From NCBI GenBank assembly GCA_022828595.1, contig JAKGHH010000008.1:23428378-23492377 (forward strand): DNA of 64,000 bases, given 5' to 3'. Source of the stretch: Nelumbo lutea. Its lineage: Eukaryota > Streptophyta > Magnoliopsida > Proteales > Nelumbonaceae. How positions within the stretch are numbered: the first letter of the stretch is position 1; each line of letters opens with the position of its first letter. Positions 1-12,124 of the stretch are shown here, in pieces. The notes under the pieces were generated by a model that was not told the DNA's origin, ran no database searches, and saw only the letters and a program-made list of their open reading frames with translations. The position numbers were made by a program, and so were the translations under genes.

Positions 1-168
1 ATGTCTTTATTTACTTTATTTATATTACAATCAAACAAAATAACCTAAAACTTAGAAGCAAAAATATATCAGAATTTACATTTAAATAATTTGCATTGCC
101 ATGATTTTGCATATGTGCAAATTTATTTGCATCACAACCAAGCACAACCTATTGCATTAGATCTTAAG

Positions 169-811
169 TCTCAGTTTGGAAGGAGTACAAATGCAAATAT
201 ATAGAGTGCAAAACCTTAATTTTGTATTATTTTATATGTATTTGCATTCTATATATTTGTGATGCTGTTCAATCCGAAGTGGTGCATGAATCGAGGAAGG
301 CGATCAGATAGTCCTTGTTGCAGGGCGGGGCCGAGCTACAAGGATGAGGCCGTGCTTCAAGATCTGTGACCAAGGAAATAGAAGTCAGAGACCCGAGAAT
401 TCTGACACTCAAGTCAGTAGGTGGTGGTAGGATGGTTGGGCAGAGCTATAAGGATGCTGGTCCGAGTTAAGTAGCCGTGTAGGTCTTAGAAGTTAGTTCC
501 CTTACCTTGAGCATTGAATACCTTTTTATAGCGAAAATCCGTGTCCTGGTTGGATTAGGCTTCTGGGGTTGTTGGGATGAGATTAGCTGTCGAGGTATTT
601 GGGATAGAGTCCCATTCTCTAGTGGAATCGTCTTCCTTATTCCTCTTTATCCATGGTTATGCTCATCCACGTGACGTGTAGTTGATGTGGCTGAAAAGAG
701 AAGTTGGGGGGCCACCATAATAGCGTAGCTTGACCGGGCCACATGTCTCGCAAGACCAGCTCGGCTATGACCAGATCAGCTTGTATTTATACTCTTTCCA
801 AATTGAGCGTA
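169..811. mobile_element. small inverted-repeat element (MITE) split by a solo LTR
   Basis: The left part (169-259) begins with a TTTGGAAGGAGTACAAAT-like terminus. The right part (784-811) ends with the reverse complement of TTTGGAAAGAGTATAAAT. Joined without the LTR, the two parts form one short AT-rich element of the family seen again at 59981-60094. Its function is none beyond being a non-autonomous repeat. The superfamily is not determined because no clear target duplication is visible. Confidence 0.5.
260..778 (-). mobile_element. solo LTR of the outer Tat-type element family
   Basis: This stretch matches, over most of its length, the LTRs at 34757-35346 and 55522-56126. It starts with the same TGATGCTGTTCAATCCGA boundary and ends at CCAGATCA. 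No internal retroelement sequence adjoins either end, so it is a solo LTR left by LTR-LTR recombination. It is about 70 bp shorter than its relatives because a GCCGAGCTAGCCC-containing segment is missing near its right end. The flanking 5-mers ATTTG (255-259) and GCTTG (779-783) look like a decayed target duplication. As in the relatives, transcription would run on the minus strand. Confidence 0.85.
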
Positions 812-1138
812 ATTAACAATTCTTTCCTACCTAACCTCTAATCGCAAATTTTTCTTGGGAAATTGTCTAAATAATAGTTATTCAACAAAGAACAGAAAAA
901 TATATGGTTGTCTAAATTCTGTTGTTTATTGACATAGCTCTCTCCACACTACACCTTAGCTCATAGTCCTTTTTTTTTCCTAGAGTTTGGTATTACATGT
1001 TATCTGTTACAGGGCGATTAGGGGGTGGGGATAAGTAATTTTCTCATCCCTGCTGGTGGCCTCCTCGACCTGATCGGGTCTGGGATGGAGATTGCCTTAG
1101 CATGAACAAGAACAAGGATGCAGAAATAGGGACGAGAA
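812..1138. other. intergenic DNA, no gene seen
   Basis: AT-rich sequence with a short T tract near 970 and a G-rich stretch near 1020. No reading frame, RNA gene or recognisable repeat was found. Confidence 0.5.
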
Positions 1139-1795
1139 TGGAGAGTGAAGTCCTCATCTTGCCCTGACCTTGATTATAAATATATAAGTATTGTTTATAT
1201 TATATATATGCTAGTTATAATTTTATATTTGAAATAATATTTATATTTATTTATTTTTTATTTAAAGTAACCTTTTTCCAAAAGAATAAAAGATTCAAGG
1301 GTTTGAATCCTTGATGGAACCCGTCTCCATTAGAGATCAGGTTTGAAGGTTAACTTTTCTCCATAATGGGAATCAGACTTGGGAATGGAGACTTACTAAA
1401 AAATCAAGACCGGAGATGGAGAGTATGGTCCCCACCCTGAATCCGTTCTATTTTCATTCTTGTGGGGATAGAGCAAGGTGCATGTGAAGTTCATTGGCCT
1501 TGCCTAACCATACCACGGAGAGTGAAGTCCCCTTTTCGCCCTGACCTTGATTATAAATAAATAAATATTGTCTATATTATATATGTTATTTATCATATTA
1601 TACCTAAGATATTATTTATATTTAGTTTTTTTTATTTAAAGTAACTTTTTTCCAAAAAAAAAAATCAAGGATTTGGATTCTTGATGGATCAGAGATCGGA
1701 CCATTGGGAATCAGAGTTGAGAGAGGAACCTATTAAAAAGTCAAGATCGGAGATGGTGAGTATGGTCCTCACCCTGAACCTGTTCTATTTCCACG
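1139..1795. repeat. diverged direct duplication, unit about 280-320 bp
   Basis: The segment 1139-1460 is repeated at about 1516-1795. Both copies share, in order, GAGAGTGAAGTCC, CCTGACCTTGATTATAAATA, a TTTAAAGTAAC motif, a TTGATGGA motif and a GAGTATGGTC motif near the end. The copies differ by many substitutions and a deletion, so the duplication is old. Both are non-coding. Confidence 0.8.
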
Positions 1796-1799
1796 GAGA

Positions 1800-3230
1800 G
1801 CTTGCCTATACGACTACTTCTGTTGGTTTATTGAAATTGTTTCATTAATGATTAATAATGTAATATTGGAATTTTAACTAGGGCATTTTTGAACTAGTAT
1901 TCAAAATATCATACCATAATAATGTTCTAGACAGGTGTTTGAGTATCCCTGCCATAGATTAGGACCTATTTGTCCTTACCATAAAGCAAGTATTGACATA
2001 TAATTGAACAGGCAGTACTATAACTCCTATCTTTTGGGTGACAATGAAATAAATACATGTAAAAAGATTGTCAGCAATTCAAAGTGCCTCCTTGGAGGGC
2101 TTTCACTCAGCGCGCTTTCTGGCTTTACAAGTGGCCCCGACACCAAAAACCTAGGAGTTCAAACGAAAGCCCATAAGAGTTTCATTCAGTGAAGAATCAT
2201 CATTAACCACAGAATGCCCCACACATGTGGATCCAATGATTCCTTCTCCTCCTCCTCATTGTTAGTATTTGCTATTGGTCGGTTTGGGTTGAGTTGAAAT
2301 TCAACCAAATTTATCTAATGCACCAAATCATTAATGACTCAGTTACATAAAGTTAAATGGGTTGGATTCAACCCAAATCTGGCCTAATCCAACCCTTAAA
2401 ATCATTAATCTTATAACAACTTAATTTTTGTATTTAAGGCTGTGTTTGGAAACGATGCAAATAAAGTATAAATCCTTGCCTTACCACTGAGAGCATGGCT
2501 ATACAAATGCATGTGCTGGTTTATTGAAATTGTTTGATTAATGACTAATAATGTATATTGGAATTTATCTAGGGCATTTTTGAACCAGTCTTCAAAATAT
2601 ATTCAACCCAAACCTGTCTTGGCCTAACCCAACCCTTAAAGTCATTAATCTTATAACAACTTAATTTTTGTATTTAAGGCTGTGTTTGGAAACTATGCAA
2701 ATAAAGTATAAATCCTTGCCTTACCACTGAGAGCATGGCTATACAAATGCATGTGCTGGTTTATTGAAATTGTTTGATTAATGACTAATAATGTATATTG
2801 GAATTTATCTAGGGCATTTTTGAACCAGTCTTCAAAATATCATACCATAATAATGTTCCAAACAGGTTTTTGAGTATCACTGCATTAGATTAAGACCTAT
2901 TTGTTCTTATCATAAGGAAAGTATATATTGACATATATAATCAAACAAGCAATACTATAACTCTTTTTCTTTTGGGTAACAAATGAAACCAAACAGAAAA
3001 AATATCACCTATTAAAGATTGTCGGGAATGTAAGGTGCCCTCTTGCCTTGGAGGGCTTCTCTCAGTGGCTTTTGGCTTTATAAGGTGATCTTCACATGGA
3101 AAGCTTAGAAGCTATGTTTTAGTGTAGATTTTACATGAAAAGCCTAGAAGTTCAAAGGAAAGCTTCCAAAGACTTCTATACAGCGAAGAAATTTTTTCCA
3201 GGTCCTTCTCCTCCACCTCCAGTTCCTTAT
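1800..3230. repeat. segmental direct duplication with an inner 240-bp tandem repeat
   Basis: A block at about 1800-2265 is duplicated at about 2500-3225. Shared landmarks include GGTTTATTGAAATTGTTT, ATCATACCATAATAATGTTC and CTTGGAGGGCTT. Inside the second block a 240-bp unit is tandemly repeated (2362-2599 and 2600-2839) with very few differences, so that step is more recent. The three copies of the same core show at least two rounds of duplication. No intact gene lies inside. Confidence 0.85.
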
Positions 3231-3399
3231 CCTCATCGTCATTTGCTGACTTCCATGCTGATTCCTCCTCTTCGTCATCATTGTTATTGCTCAGCCCATA
3301 AAAATTAAGGATAGAATTTTTATAAAAATTGGAATTGGCCTGGTAAGTTAGGTCTGATGCTGTATAAATTCTTGTACCAAGGACTGCAAGTTTGATCAC
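3112..3399 (-). other. unidentified ORF with an acidic tract
   Basis: This open frame of 95 codons has a strongly acidic middle (DDEEEE, then EDKELEVEEKD) and a C-terminal part containing SSLYRSLWKLSFELL. I do not recognise the family. It overlaps the second copy of the 1800-3230 duplication. The matching stretch in the first copy (about 2130-2265) has lost the frame, which argues either that only this copy is coding or, more likely, that both are relics. Introns cannot be excluded. Probably not a functional gene. Confidence 0.15.
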
Positions 3400-6300
3400 A
3401 ATTTGAAGAATTTATGAGGCTGGCCCCTTTAAATTTTTGCAAATGCTTAACCCGAGCCCTTCAAGTTGCAGCAATAAGTATTGGACTTACCCTAAAAATC
3501 ATCCAAAAGCCAATACCTAGAGATATTCATTCATGTCATCCATCCATAAACCAGATAATTATTACAGAGAAGTATGAACAGGTCCAATGTAGATTTCTGA
3601 TTTCCACTTCTGAGCTATAAATATAAATATTCAAAATGTTAAACACCCCCCATTTTATACACCAATGCCCATTGGTGAATTGGCATCAATTCTGATCCTG
3701 AGCTGAACTGCCATTCTCCCAAATTATTATTATCTAAAGAGAGAATGCATATAGTTAAGTTTTAAAGAGATTATTGGAAAAAAACACTTATTTTCGACTG
3801 AGACCACACCAATAAACACTTATCTGAGAAGTCTTAAGCTGTATTTAACATTGTTTATTTTAACCTTTTTGCTGTTAATATATCTCTAGGAATAATGTGT
3901 TTTTAGCTGCATAAAAGAGATAAATCTTTAAAACAAGGAATGCCAAATACAGCCTTTTTTAGACTTATTTTAAAGTCCTTATTTAATAAGTGCTTTTGAA
4001 AAGATACTACCTCCATTTACGATTAATCATCACATCATTTTAAAAATACTTATATTATGCTATTTGAAATAAGTGCTTTTTCACCAAATGTTTATAAATA
4101 CTTATTAGAATAAGCAATTATTCAATAAATACTTATTTTTCAAATAAACACTCCCAAATTATCCAAAAACTACTCGCTTCATTGTAATTGATTGGAGTTC
4201 AATCATTCAACCAATGTTCAAATTGATGATCCCAATGAGTGATAATTGAGCACAATGGGTACAGGCCTATAGGGGTGCTTATCCGTTGTACAATTCGGCT
4301 CATGCCTGGAAGCTCATTAGGGTTCTTGGGATTAATTAATAACTATTATAATTGAAGAATTTCGTGGAAAGGTTGCTTATAATCACAAAACTCTATCTGC
4401 GCATGGACAGAGACTGATATATATATATATATATATATATGTCTTATTCAATAATGGTTATCTGATCGGTGGTCTTGCTATATACAGAAGTGATCACTTT
4501 ACGTGTTCAAACTTCAGTGGTTGTGTATGTGATTATGTGAGAGTGAGAGTCGTGTTGAGTTGGAGTCTTCATGTTTGTTTATTATTTCATTTTCTGTGTG
4601 TGTTGGAACACTGGAAAAAGGAAGACTTTTGAAAGGCAAATTAAGGCTAAAATGCAAAAGACCCAATAAGCAATCGTTGCTGTGGAACTGCAATTAGATA
4701 TATTCAGCTTCTATATATGGCACATATGCAGAGTTTATCTATAAGCTCCTTGACTTCTATCGAGCGTTTGGATCATTTTTCCAAACACAAGCAAATCGAT
4801 GTCTTGAAGTATCAATCATGCACCAAGCAAGTAAGCAGAGATGACAAATGAACAAATTAAATTGGAAATTAGTCTTGCTTTAAGATAGCAACAAGGTCAG
4901 TATCCACAACCAATTGATGCTTACAAATACTTCTTTCAAACACTCCATTAATGTCTTGTTACCGAGTACGTCATGAAGATGAAGCCGATAGAGAGGAAGT
5001 CTAAGCATTTAATTTATATGCTTTGAAGCAAGGTTCAAAATATCGCAACATATCGGTATATATCATATATGATATATATGGAACCCATTCAAATGACATT
5101 CAGAGGAATTTGGGGGTCTTCATGTATATCATTAGAACCCCTCCTATCTTACTTAACCTTGAAAGTTCATCCTTAAAAAGTAAAAAAGAAAGAATATTTT
5201 ACCAAAATCCAGTTTTTGTGTTTTCCACATATAAATACTTTGAACCATGCTTCAAACTAGCTGAGCTCCATTCTTGATCTGCATCTATCAATTCTTTAAT
5301 TACTCAGTCATGTTTCATAAAAGGTCAACTTAAACTCGTATAAATGAACCTCTTCCAACTGAAAAAGGAGAATTACTATGTCGGGCTTGAAGTAAAGACT
5401 GATGTCTTTTTTCTTTATTCGACAAAGTTTATCAGCAATTCCAATTTCATTATCTTAAGGGAAAGGGCTTGAAAGGGATGTTTTCAACAACTATAGAATG
5501 AGAAAACAGTAAAGACTAACCCCTTTGATTTTGACAGAAAGATTTTTATTTTCTTATATTCGTATTTAATGATTTTTTTTTATTTTATTTTATTCCATTG
5601 AATCATCATATAGGTAATGATTTTTCTGATTTACTAAATAAAATACTTGTAATTGGAGCAAGAGAAATGACAGGCATATTTGTTTGATTCTTGTATGCCC
5701 CTAAACATTTTATTATATGACTATTTTACCCACTTAAAAACTAAGTGATAGCTCGTTCAAACAGGCCCTAAGTGATCTTACATAGTGATGGTGAATTATT
5801 AAAATACCCTCAAATGTTCAGTTGTAGTGATTCTGATCATGGTATATAATACCGGAAATACATGATATCCGAAAAATTTGTGACTAGTCAATTAATCTCA
5901 TAAGTGTGTTAACCAATCATGTAGAATTTATTAAAATGCATGGAAGGGTTTTGATTGATCAAAACTCTTCTCGTGTGATGTCTTTCAGATTTTCCCTTAC
6001 ATATTTACCCTCTTTTGAAATAGCATAAGAAGGTTCTGAACCAGAAAAGTTCAGGTAAATTTATGATTCAATTCCTTGGTCCACATATATGGAATTGGGA
6101 TTTTCTGACAATAAAACATGTTTTAATCCTCTACGTACCACGTCATATCACACCGCACATCTCAACTTAAGACTGAGACCCACCATAAAAGTGGGACCGC
6201 CATGTATGACATGCAAGGTTCGGTCTCGTGTAAATGGAGGTGAAATATGCTATGCCCGATGGCATAGCATTGGACTAAGATGTGAAACCACGGCCTTGGG

Positions 6301-6966
6301 ATGTATTTTGTGGTTCCACTCTATGGTTCTATCATCACTTCATTCAATTCAAAGTACAGCTACATCCATAATACCTTGAATGAACTTTTGCTCAACGCTA
6401 CGCCAACTGGTGTAGCAGATATTTCCCCATGTAAATCAGGTACCCGATTTTAAGATTTTACACTGCATTAGGCCCAGGTTTTTCATCTGAGCCCATTCAA
6501 ATTTTGACAAAACTCCAGTCCAAGCCCGCTTAAGTTGCACAGTGTAAATGCATATTAGAATTTCTTGTAATCCATGGCTCATTCATTCTCCATAAACATC
6601 TTCAGGAGGCATTTCGAAGCCCTAGAATTCCAGTCGGATTGATTAGATGGTATCTCTGAGTAAGATTAGGGCCTATGCTGTATCAAGTACAATTTTTTTT
6701 GTTCAGTCCACTCCAGAAATCCAAGCCCTATCGTACATGTGGGATGAATCTGAGATGAGTGCATCTACTTATCCCTAAGTTTTTAACTTCGTACAGTCAT
6801 TTGGGAGGAATTTCACGCAGCCGCTTTAGACCCCATCAGACAACTTAAAAGCTATGTTTAGTGAAAATCTTGGAAAGCCCAAAGTAACTATCTTAAAGCT
6901 CAAAAGCATGGATTTATGATGAAGTTTCATCTGGTGGCTTATCCAGAACAGCTTAGTGAAAGCTCT
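3400..6966. other. intergenic DNA without recognisable genes
   Basis: AT-rich non-coding sequence. The only clear structure is a (TA)n microsatellite at about 4416-4440. Short ORFs here have no recognisable domains and no splice-compatible extension. A stretch near 6080-6420 is less AT-rich, but I assign nothing to it. Confidence 0.5.
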
Positions 6967-7191
6967 TCAAGTAAGCCCTAAAATCTCAGAATGATTAGTG
7001 TTAGAAGAAAGACTCAGTCCCATAGCATGAAAAAATGTTGAGGGCTCATATCCCGTATATTCCTCCCAAGACCCAAGATAAGTAGGACCATTATCGGGTA
7101 ATGGCCATTTATATTTTTCATTGTTAAAACCATCCTTCCATTTTGGATATAATATTATGGCTTTGACCCAGAGATCTGCTGCTTGCACCAT
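6967..7191 (-). other. unidentified ORF, coding relic or repeat
   Basis: A 74-codon frame containing KWPLPDNGPTYLGSWEEY. I do not recognise the protein family. The same stretch recurs in opposite orientation and diverged form at about 13905-13985 (+), where the DNA still aligns over roughly 75 bp around GGATCTTGGGTGG. This indicates a dispersed repeat or two relics of one coding exon. No adjoining exon was identified on either side. Treat it as of unknown nature. Confidence 0.25.
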
Positions 7192-7884
7192 TACGTATCA
7201 CCTTCTACATAACTAATCAAAATGCAGACAGACGACTGTGTTTTATACACTCGGGGCCAACTGAACACTGGCGTATTCACTTGTGATTGATTACATAGTG
7301 AGTGATACATAGTACAGATCCGGATTCATGCTTTTTTTTATAAGAAGGGACGATTTTGCTTCGGATTGCAAAATTTAGGCCCAGAATTTACCTCAATATC
7401 ACTGAGAGATATGCCAATCAAACGGAAACAAAAGAAAAAGTGTATGAAGTTGAAACTAATCCAATTATTAAAATGGTTGGTCCATGTTCAATCTGATCAG
7501 TTTTTCACCAGTTGAAGGAAAAATATAATTCTAGTAAAGCTAGCATTCATTTATGTGGATTTCCATTTTGGCCCTCCAATTCTCAGTCCATTAAACATTA
7601 TTCATGAGTGAATTAGGGCCTGTTGACAGCAAATATATAATCATGGTTAGCAGTAGCATGAGCTAAATAAAGAAATTAGTCAAAAACCCATTTCTTGGTA
7701 ACCAATAAGCTTGTAGCTTAATTACTAATCAAATCAGTATTGAGAGACAGTGACCCTCATCCACGGACAGTACTCTATTTGTTATATTTGGTTGAATATT
7801 AGTTTACTGAGAAAACAAGTAGGTGTTGAAAGTCGGGGTGTTGGGTGTTTGGTACAGTAATGATGAGGCCCATTTGTTTGTTTG

Positions 7885-8193
7885 TAGGAGTGCAAATCGA
7901 GATCCAATCTTAAAATTTGGACCTAAGGCCCGAGCCTGAGAGGTCAAATATGATTTTTCCAATTTAGGTGTAACCCTTATTGTAATTTGATGCATGTACG
8001 TATGATATATATAGTTGGGTTGGGCTTGGACCGGGTTCAGACTACTTAAGAGTTAAGAGTTAGTCTCAACTCAAAAAAATAAAAAAAATCTAATTTCTTG
8101 CGCCTGAGGACCAAAAATCCAAGCCCAGCCCGTATAAAATTTAGGACTGGATTGGTTCGGGTTCGGGCTGGTCCTATCCAAGTTGCACCCCTA
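7885..8193. mobile_element. non-autonomous hAT-type element
   Basis: The element starts TAGGAGTGCAA and ends TTGCACCCCTA, giving short terminal inverted repeats of the TAGGGGTG type common in plant hAT elements. It is flanked by 8-bp duplications TTTGTTTG (7877-7884) and TTTGTGTG (8194-8201), matching at seven of eight positions. An 8-bp duplication is the hAT hallmark. At 309 bp it has no transposase. The interior is rich in GGGTTCGGG-like runs. Confidence 0.82.
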
Positions 8194-8201
8194 TTTGTGT
8201 G

Positions 8202-8949
8202 AACAAATCTCGAGTCTTCATGTGCCTTTGAATGAAATGTTCAAAGGATTCACTGATGAATCCAAAACAGAATATTTTGATCGATGAATCCAATTTGTAT
8301 TGACCAACTCAAAATATTTTGATCGATTTGTATTGACCAGTTCAAAATATTTTGATCGATGAATCCAAAACAGAATGGCAACACAACGTGTACCAAACAC
8401 TTCCTGAATCTTTGAACAAGTCTTTTATTACTTCAGAGTTGTTTTGAAGTCTTAATAAATAAAACCACGGCCAGCCCGGGTCAAGTTTTGGTCGACCTTG
8501 TCCCATGTCTCCTAACAACACTTCCTCCTTTATGCAGTGCATTTTTGCTGTTCTCTGCCTTAGTCTCAACTGATGTCCCATGTCTCCTAACCGTCCTGGT
8601 TCTCGATCTTGTGTTCTTGGCTTCAGGCTTCTTGCTGGACTGAAATCCTTTTGATATCCGATTTCTGAGCGAAATCTTCTTCGTACAACCCCAGAATTCT
8701 CAGTCAACTAATCCACATTCGTTACTCAACTTGCATAAGACCAGCACTGCAGCAGAAGTGCAGAGCTGCCAGACACAACTTTTGTTTTCCTGCTGTCTCT
8801 CTACGCCACAAGTGGAGTGTACAAAACCGCTTGTCAGGATTTTCTTCTGAATGAGACACACCATGCAAGCACCAAGATAGGCTTCAACCCGTAAAAGTTC
8901 AGAAATTTTAGTTTGAGAGAGAGAGAGAGAGAGAGAGAAGAGAGAGAAA
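8202..8949. other. 5' flank of the B3 gene
   Basis: No gene is recognised. Imperfect repeats of TTTTGATCGATGAATCCAA occur at 8270-8375. The stretch directly before the start codon should hold the promoter and 5' leader of the B3 gene, but I see no convincing TATA box. Confidence 0.4.
8917..8947. repeat. (GA)n microsatellite in the leader of the B3 gene
   Basis: An almost pure GA tract ends only a few bases before the ATG at 8950. GA repeats in plant leaders are known binding sites of BPC/GAGA-binding proteins. A regulatory role here is inference. Confidence 0.7.
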
Positions 8950-10909
8950 ATGAAGAAGATTACCTGTAACTGCTCGGACATGAAGGTGAAAGCGGAATTC
9001 TTGAAGGTTCTTCAGAAAGTAGATTTGAAGCGGCCACTGGTAAGGAAATATCTATACTTTAATTCCTTTTATATTATTAGTTAAGGTTAGTGCTATCTAT
9101 CTCCACCCGCTAGCCCACTCTGTATAGAGAGAAGGAATGCTTGATCGCAAGACCAGGCGCCTGGGCTTACGTTTTCTAACCATTCTTTTGGTTAATTTGG
9201 TTCTCTGTTGAAAGGTCTGTTATTTAAAATGTATTAAATGAAAAGGTAAACTGGGGTTTCTAAACCATGTCTGTTAGAGAAGGATTCTTCTTCTTCTTTT
9301 TGAAATGACTGTCATAGTGAGTGTAGTAGATCGAGCTTGTCTGATATTCTACAGGTACCCCCCCCCCACCTCACCCAAAAAAAAAAAAAGATGATAATTC
9401 AACCATGGAAAATATACAGTAGTTGATACAAAGGTCTGCCATCAGAAGCTACCTGAACACCAGCCCAAGAGTTAAATCATGTCAGGTATGGGCCTCATTT
9501 AGGGTCACCCTTTGTAGGTTCTATTACCGTTGTTGTTGTCTCCTTGGAGGCTATATATTATGCTTTTAAAAAACGGTTTCTTTGGGAAAATGAATAATAA
9601 TTTATGAAAAATGCAAAGCATTAATTCATTTGTTCGTCTGTCAGCCTTAAAAATTGCATCTTCTACCATTTATGTGGAATATTCTAAAAACCCAGTTTTT
9701 TTTTTTCAAGGGTATTCGCTTCCATAGATTTAAGTTGGATGTAAAAAGCAATGTTTTTGAATCAAAAGCAGGCCGTTTGTTTCCTCAGGCTTTAAGTCAA
9801 GTTAAATGTCAACTTTGGTTTTCTAAGTAGTTGATATTCTTCTATAGTTCACCATTTTTGCAGCATAATGTCTACTTTTCAATCTTGCAGATGATCCCAC
9901 CAGCATTTCTCAAACACCTCGAAGAAGAATCATCTGAAGTAGTGATTTTAGAAGGTCCTAGTGGTGGTCTGTGGAATATCAAATTAAACAGAATAGATGA
10001 TGGCATGTATCTTGAACATGGTTGGGAAACTTTCTTAACAGACCACTCCTTAAGCGCTGGAGATCTCTTGGTTTTCTCATACAAGGGTCATTTGCATTTC
10101 ACTGTAACAATATTTGATAGAAGGGCATGTTGGCGTGAGGATTCATTTACTGTGAAACCTTCACAAGAATCGAGCAACACCCATGAAGTAAAGAGGCGTG
10201 GTAGGCCACCCGAGACCTTGGAAAGAGCAAAACATGGTGAAAACCGCAAAGCTCTTCTTGATCTCAATCACCCATCTCAACCTTCCGAGACACATCAGAC
10301 AAGAGGTTTGCTTAAACAAAAGCAGCCTGATCAATTGCCTTCATCTAAAGGTAGGAACTTATCCAGCTGGCAGTCTGATTCTTGAAAATTTCGTTTCAAA
10401 GGGGTAAATTCTCTTTATGATAAATCCGAAATCTGATGCCCGAAAAGTAAAAAAAAAAAAAAAAAAAAAAACTATTATTCATGGTTTTTAAAACTGACTC
10501 GGAGATCGAACCAGTTGGGGTCCGGTTATTAGGTCGAATGGTCTGATCATTCGAATCAAACGGTTGGCCCATTCTGACAAAAAATAAAAAACAGTCAAAA
10601 CCGTTCGAATGGTTAATTATCCGGTTCAGTGGTTTACTGACCAAAATCAATGGTTTTTTGAGAGAATCCAGTTTTGGGGAAAAACAGAACCGGTCACTTG
10701 ACCGGTTCCCGGTTTTTCCGGTTCGACCGTCTAATCCGATCTGATTTAAAAAAACATGCTATTATTCAGATTTGAAATTTGAAAAGAAGTAGAAATAGTG
10801 CTTTTAAAAGGCTCTAAAACGATAAGATTGTTTGAATTGGTGCAATTTGAAGTTGTGAAGCTTAATATATTACCTCTACAAATAAACTGGTTGATAATAT
10901 TAAAAACAA

Positions 10910-10953
<44 letters not shown>

Positions 10954-12124
10954 GTCACCTTGAAATGTGTCTAATTTCGATTAGACGCAAGACCATGTCT
11001 AACCACGCTCAAACACTTTTCCATGGTTAGATGTGAGATCATATCAAACGTCTCCAATATTATTGCTAGCTATTCATTTTATGTATTTGCCACTGATGGT
11101 TTACATTTCTTTCTTTACTTTTTTTTAATTATTCGGTGGTAAGGAAAAAGAGTTAGGGTATCAAAGCCTATTGAAGTGAATCAAATTGCAAGGAGACCAG
11201 CAAAAGAAGCAGTTGCCGAATTCACCTCCAGGCTACCCTTTTTTGTGATCGAGTTACAAACTCACAATGTGAACATGCCATTTTATGTGGTGAGTTTATA
11301 TCTTACTTTTGCTATATATGACATTAATCAATATAATCTAAACTGCCTAGCAAATTTATTCGATTCAGTGTAAATTTGCACTCGGGTTCATTTTTGTCTA
11401 TATATGGCAATTTTACATTTTTACATTAACAAATGACAAAAAATACATTTTCCAATGTATATTTACAAATAAAAAAGAAATAAATTTGCGTTCAAGTGGG
11501 CTTCTGATAAAAAAAATTGCTTTATTGGAACCATTTTACACTATATATTTGGATTAACATTATTTGCATCATTTCTAAAAACAGCCTAATGTAAAGTGTT
11601 ATTTTCTTTTTAGAAAAAGAAAAAACTTCTAATTAATAGACATGTAATGCTAGAATTCAAAAAATATGAACTATTGTATTATCATCTTACCAAGTCTGGT
11701 TTTAGGACACTAATGGAATTCTAATCTGTCCATGTGATCAGGCAAAACTGGTCAGAACACAAAGGACTAAACACTTGTAGTTACCTCACTTTTCTCTTCT
11801 TTTCAAGGGCTCTGTTGTTGGTTTTTGGTTGAACAATTCTAAGGCTATACGTGCCTATGTATCTTATGTGCTTTAATTGTTTTGTAGAATGTACCATCTT
11901 GGTTTTCAAGGTCCTATCTTCCCAAAAAAGAAACAAAGATAGTCCTGCAAGATGCCAAGGAGAACAGTTGGATTGTCAACCATCGCAAGTTCACATCAAG
12001 AGATACTTTATATGGAGGCTGGGCTAAATTCTGCCAGGAGAACAACCTCAAGAAAGGAGATTATTGCGTTTTTGAGCTTGTGGGTGAGCTTCAACTGCGA
12101 GTGCATATTTTTCCAGTTCACTGA
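8950..12124 (+). CDS. B3 domain transcription factor (REM-like), two B3 domains, four exons
   Basis: Predicted nuclear DNA-binding protein of 310 residues. Exons are 8950-9039, 9891-10350, 11144-11289 and 11888-12124. All junctions use GT..AG and keep the frame (phases 0, 1, 0). The first B3 domain spans residues about 17-110 and is cut by intron 1 before MIPPAFLKHL. It includes GGLWNIKL, GWETFLTDHSL and GDLLVFSYKG. A basic RRGRPP motif at residues 132-137 resembles an AT-hook. The second B3 domain, residues about 212-310, has WAKFCQENNLKKGDYCVFEL and ends ELQLRVHIFPVH before the stop. This two-B3 layout fits the REM group, which includes genes acting in reproductive development. The exact role here is unknown. 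The start was chosen because it is the first ATG giving a full B3 N terminus. Introns 2 and 3 contain transposon remnants, yet the exons are intact, so the gene looks functional. Confidence 0.88.
10482..10758. mobile_element. Mutator-like MITE in intron 2 of the B3 gene
   Basis: A 277-bp element flanked by perfect 10-bp duplications CTATTATTCA (10472-10481 and 10759-10768). It begins TGGTTTTTAAAACTGAC and ends with a related inverted motif, AAAAAAACATG. The interior is full of GAACCGGTT- and CCGGTTCGACC-type repeats. Two relatives lie at 23968-24250 and 32016-32720. A 9-10 bp duplication points to the Mutator superfamily. Confidence 0.75.
10909..10952. repeat. (ATT)n microsatellite in intron 2 of the B3 gene
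   Basis: About 14 uninterrupted ATT/TTA units. Likely length-polymorphic. No coding meaning. Confidence 0.9.
11368..11590. mobile_element. MITE in intron 3 of the B3 gene
   Basis: This stretch aligns, in reverse orientation, with most of the element at 59395-59691. Shared motifs include GTAAATTTGCACTCGGGTTC near one end and TTTGCATCATTTCTAAAAAC near the other. The end corresponding to one inverted repeat is weak, so boundaries are approximate. Confidence 0.6.

Noticed and set aside
8342..8981. Two minus-strand frames of 93-121 codons upstream of the B3 gene
   Set aside because: No recognisable domain. They overlap the promoter, leader and GA tract of the B3 gene on the opposite strand, and one is rich in translated microsatellite.
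10746..10958. Minus-strand frame with a poly-asparagine tract
   Set aside because: It is a translation of the ATT microsatellite in intron 2 of the B3 gene.
12061..12124. A possible donor site (GTGAGC) within exon 4 of the B3 gene
   Set aside because: Reading through it gives ELQLRVHIFPVH and a stop, which completes the B3 fold, so the exon continues to 12124.
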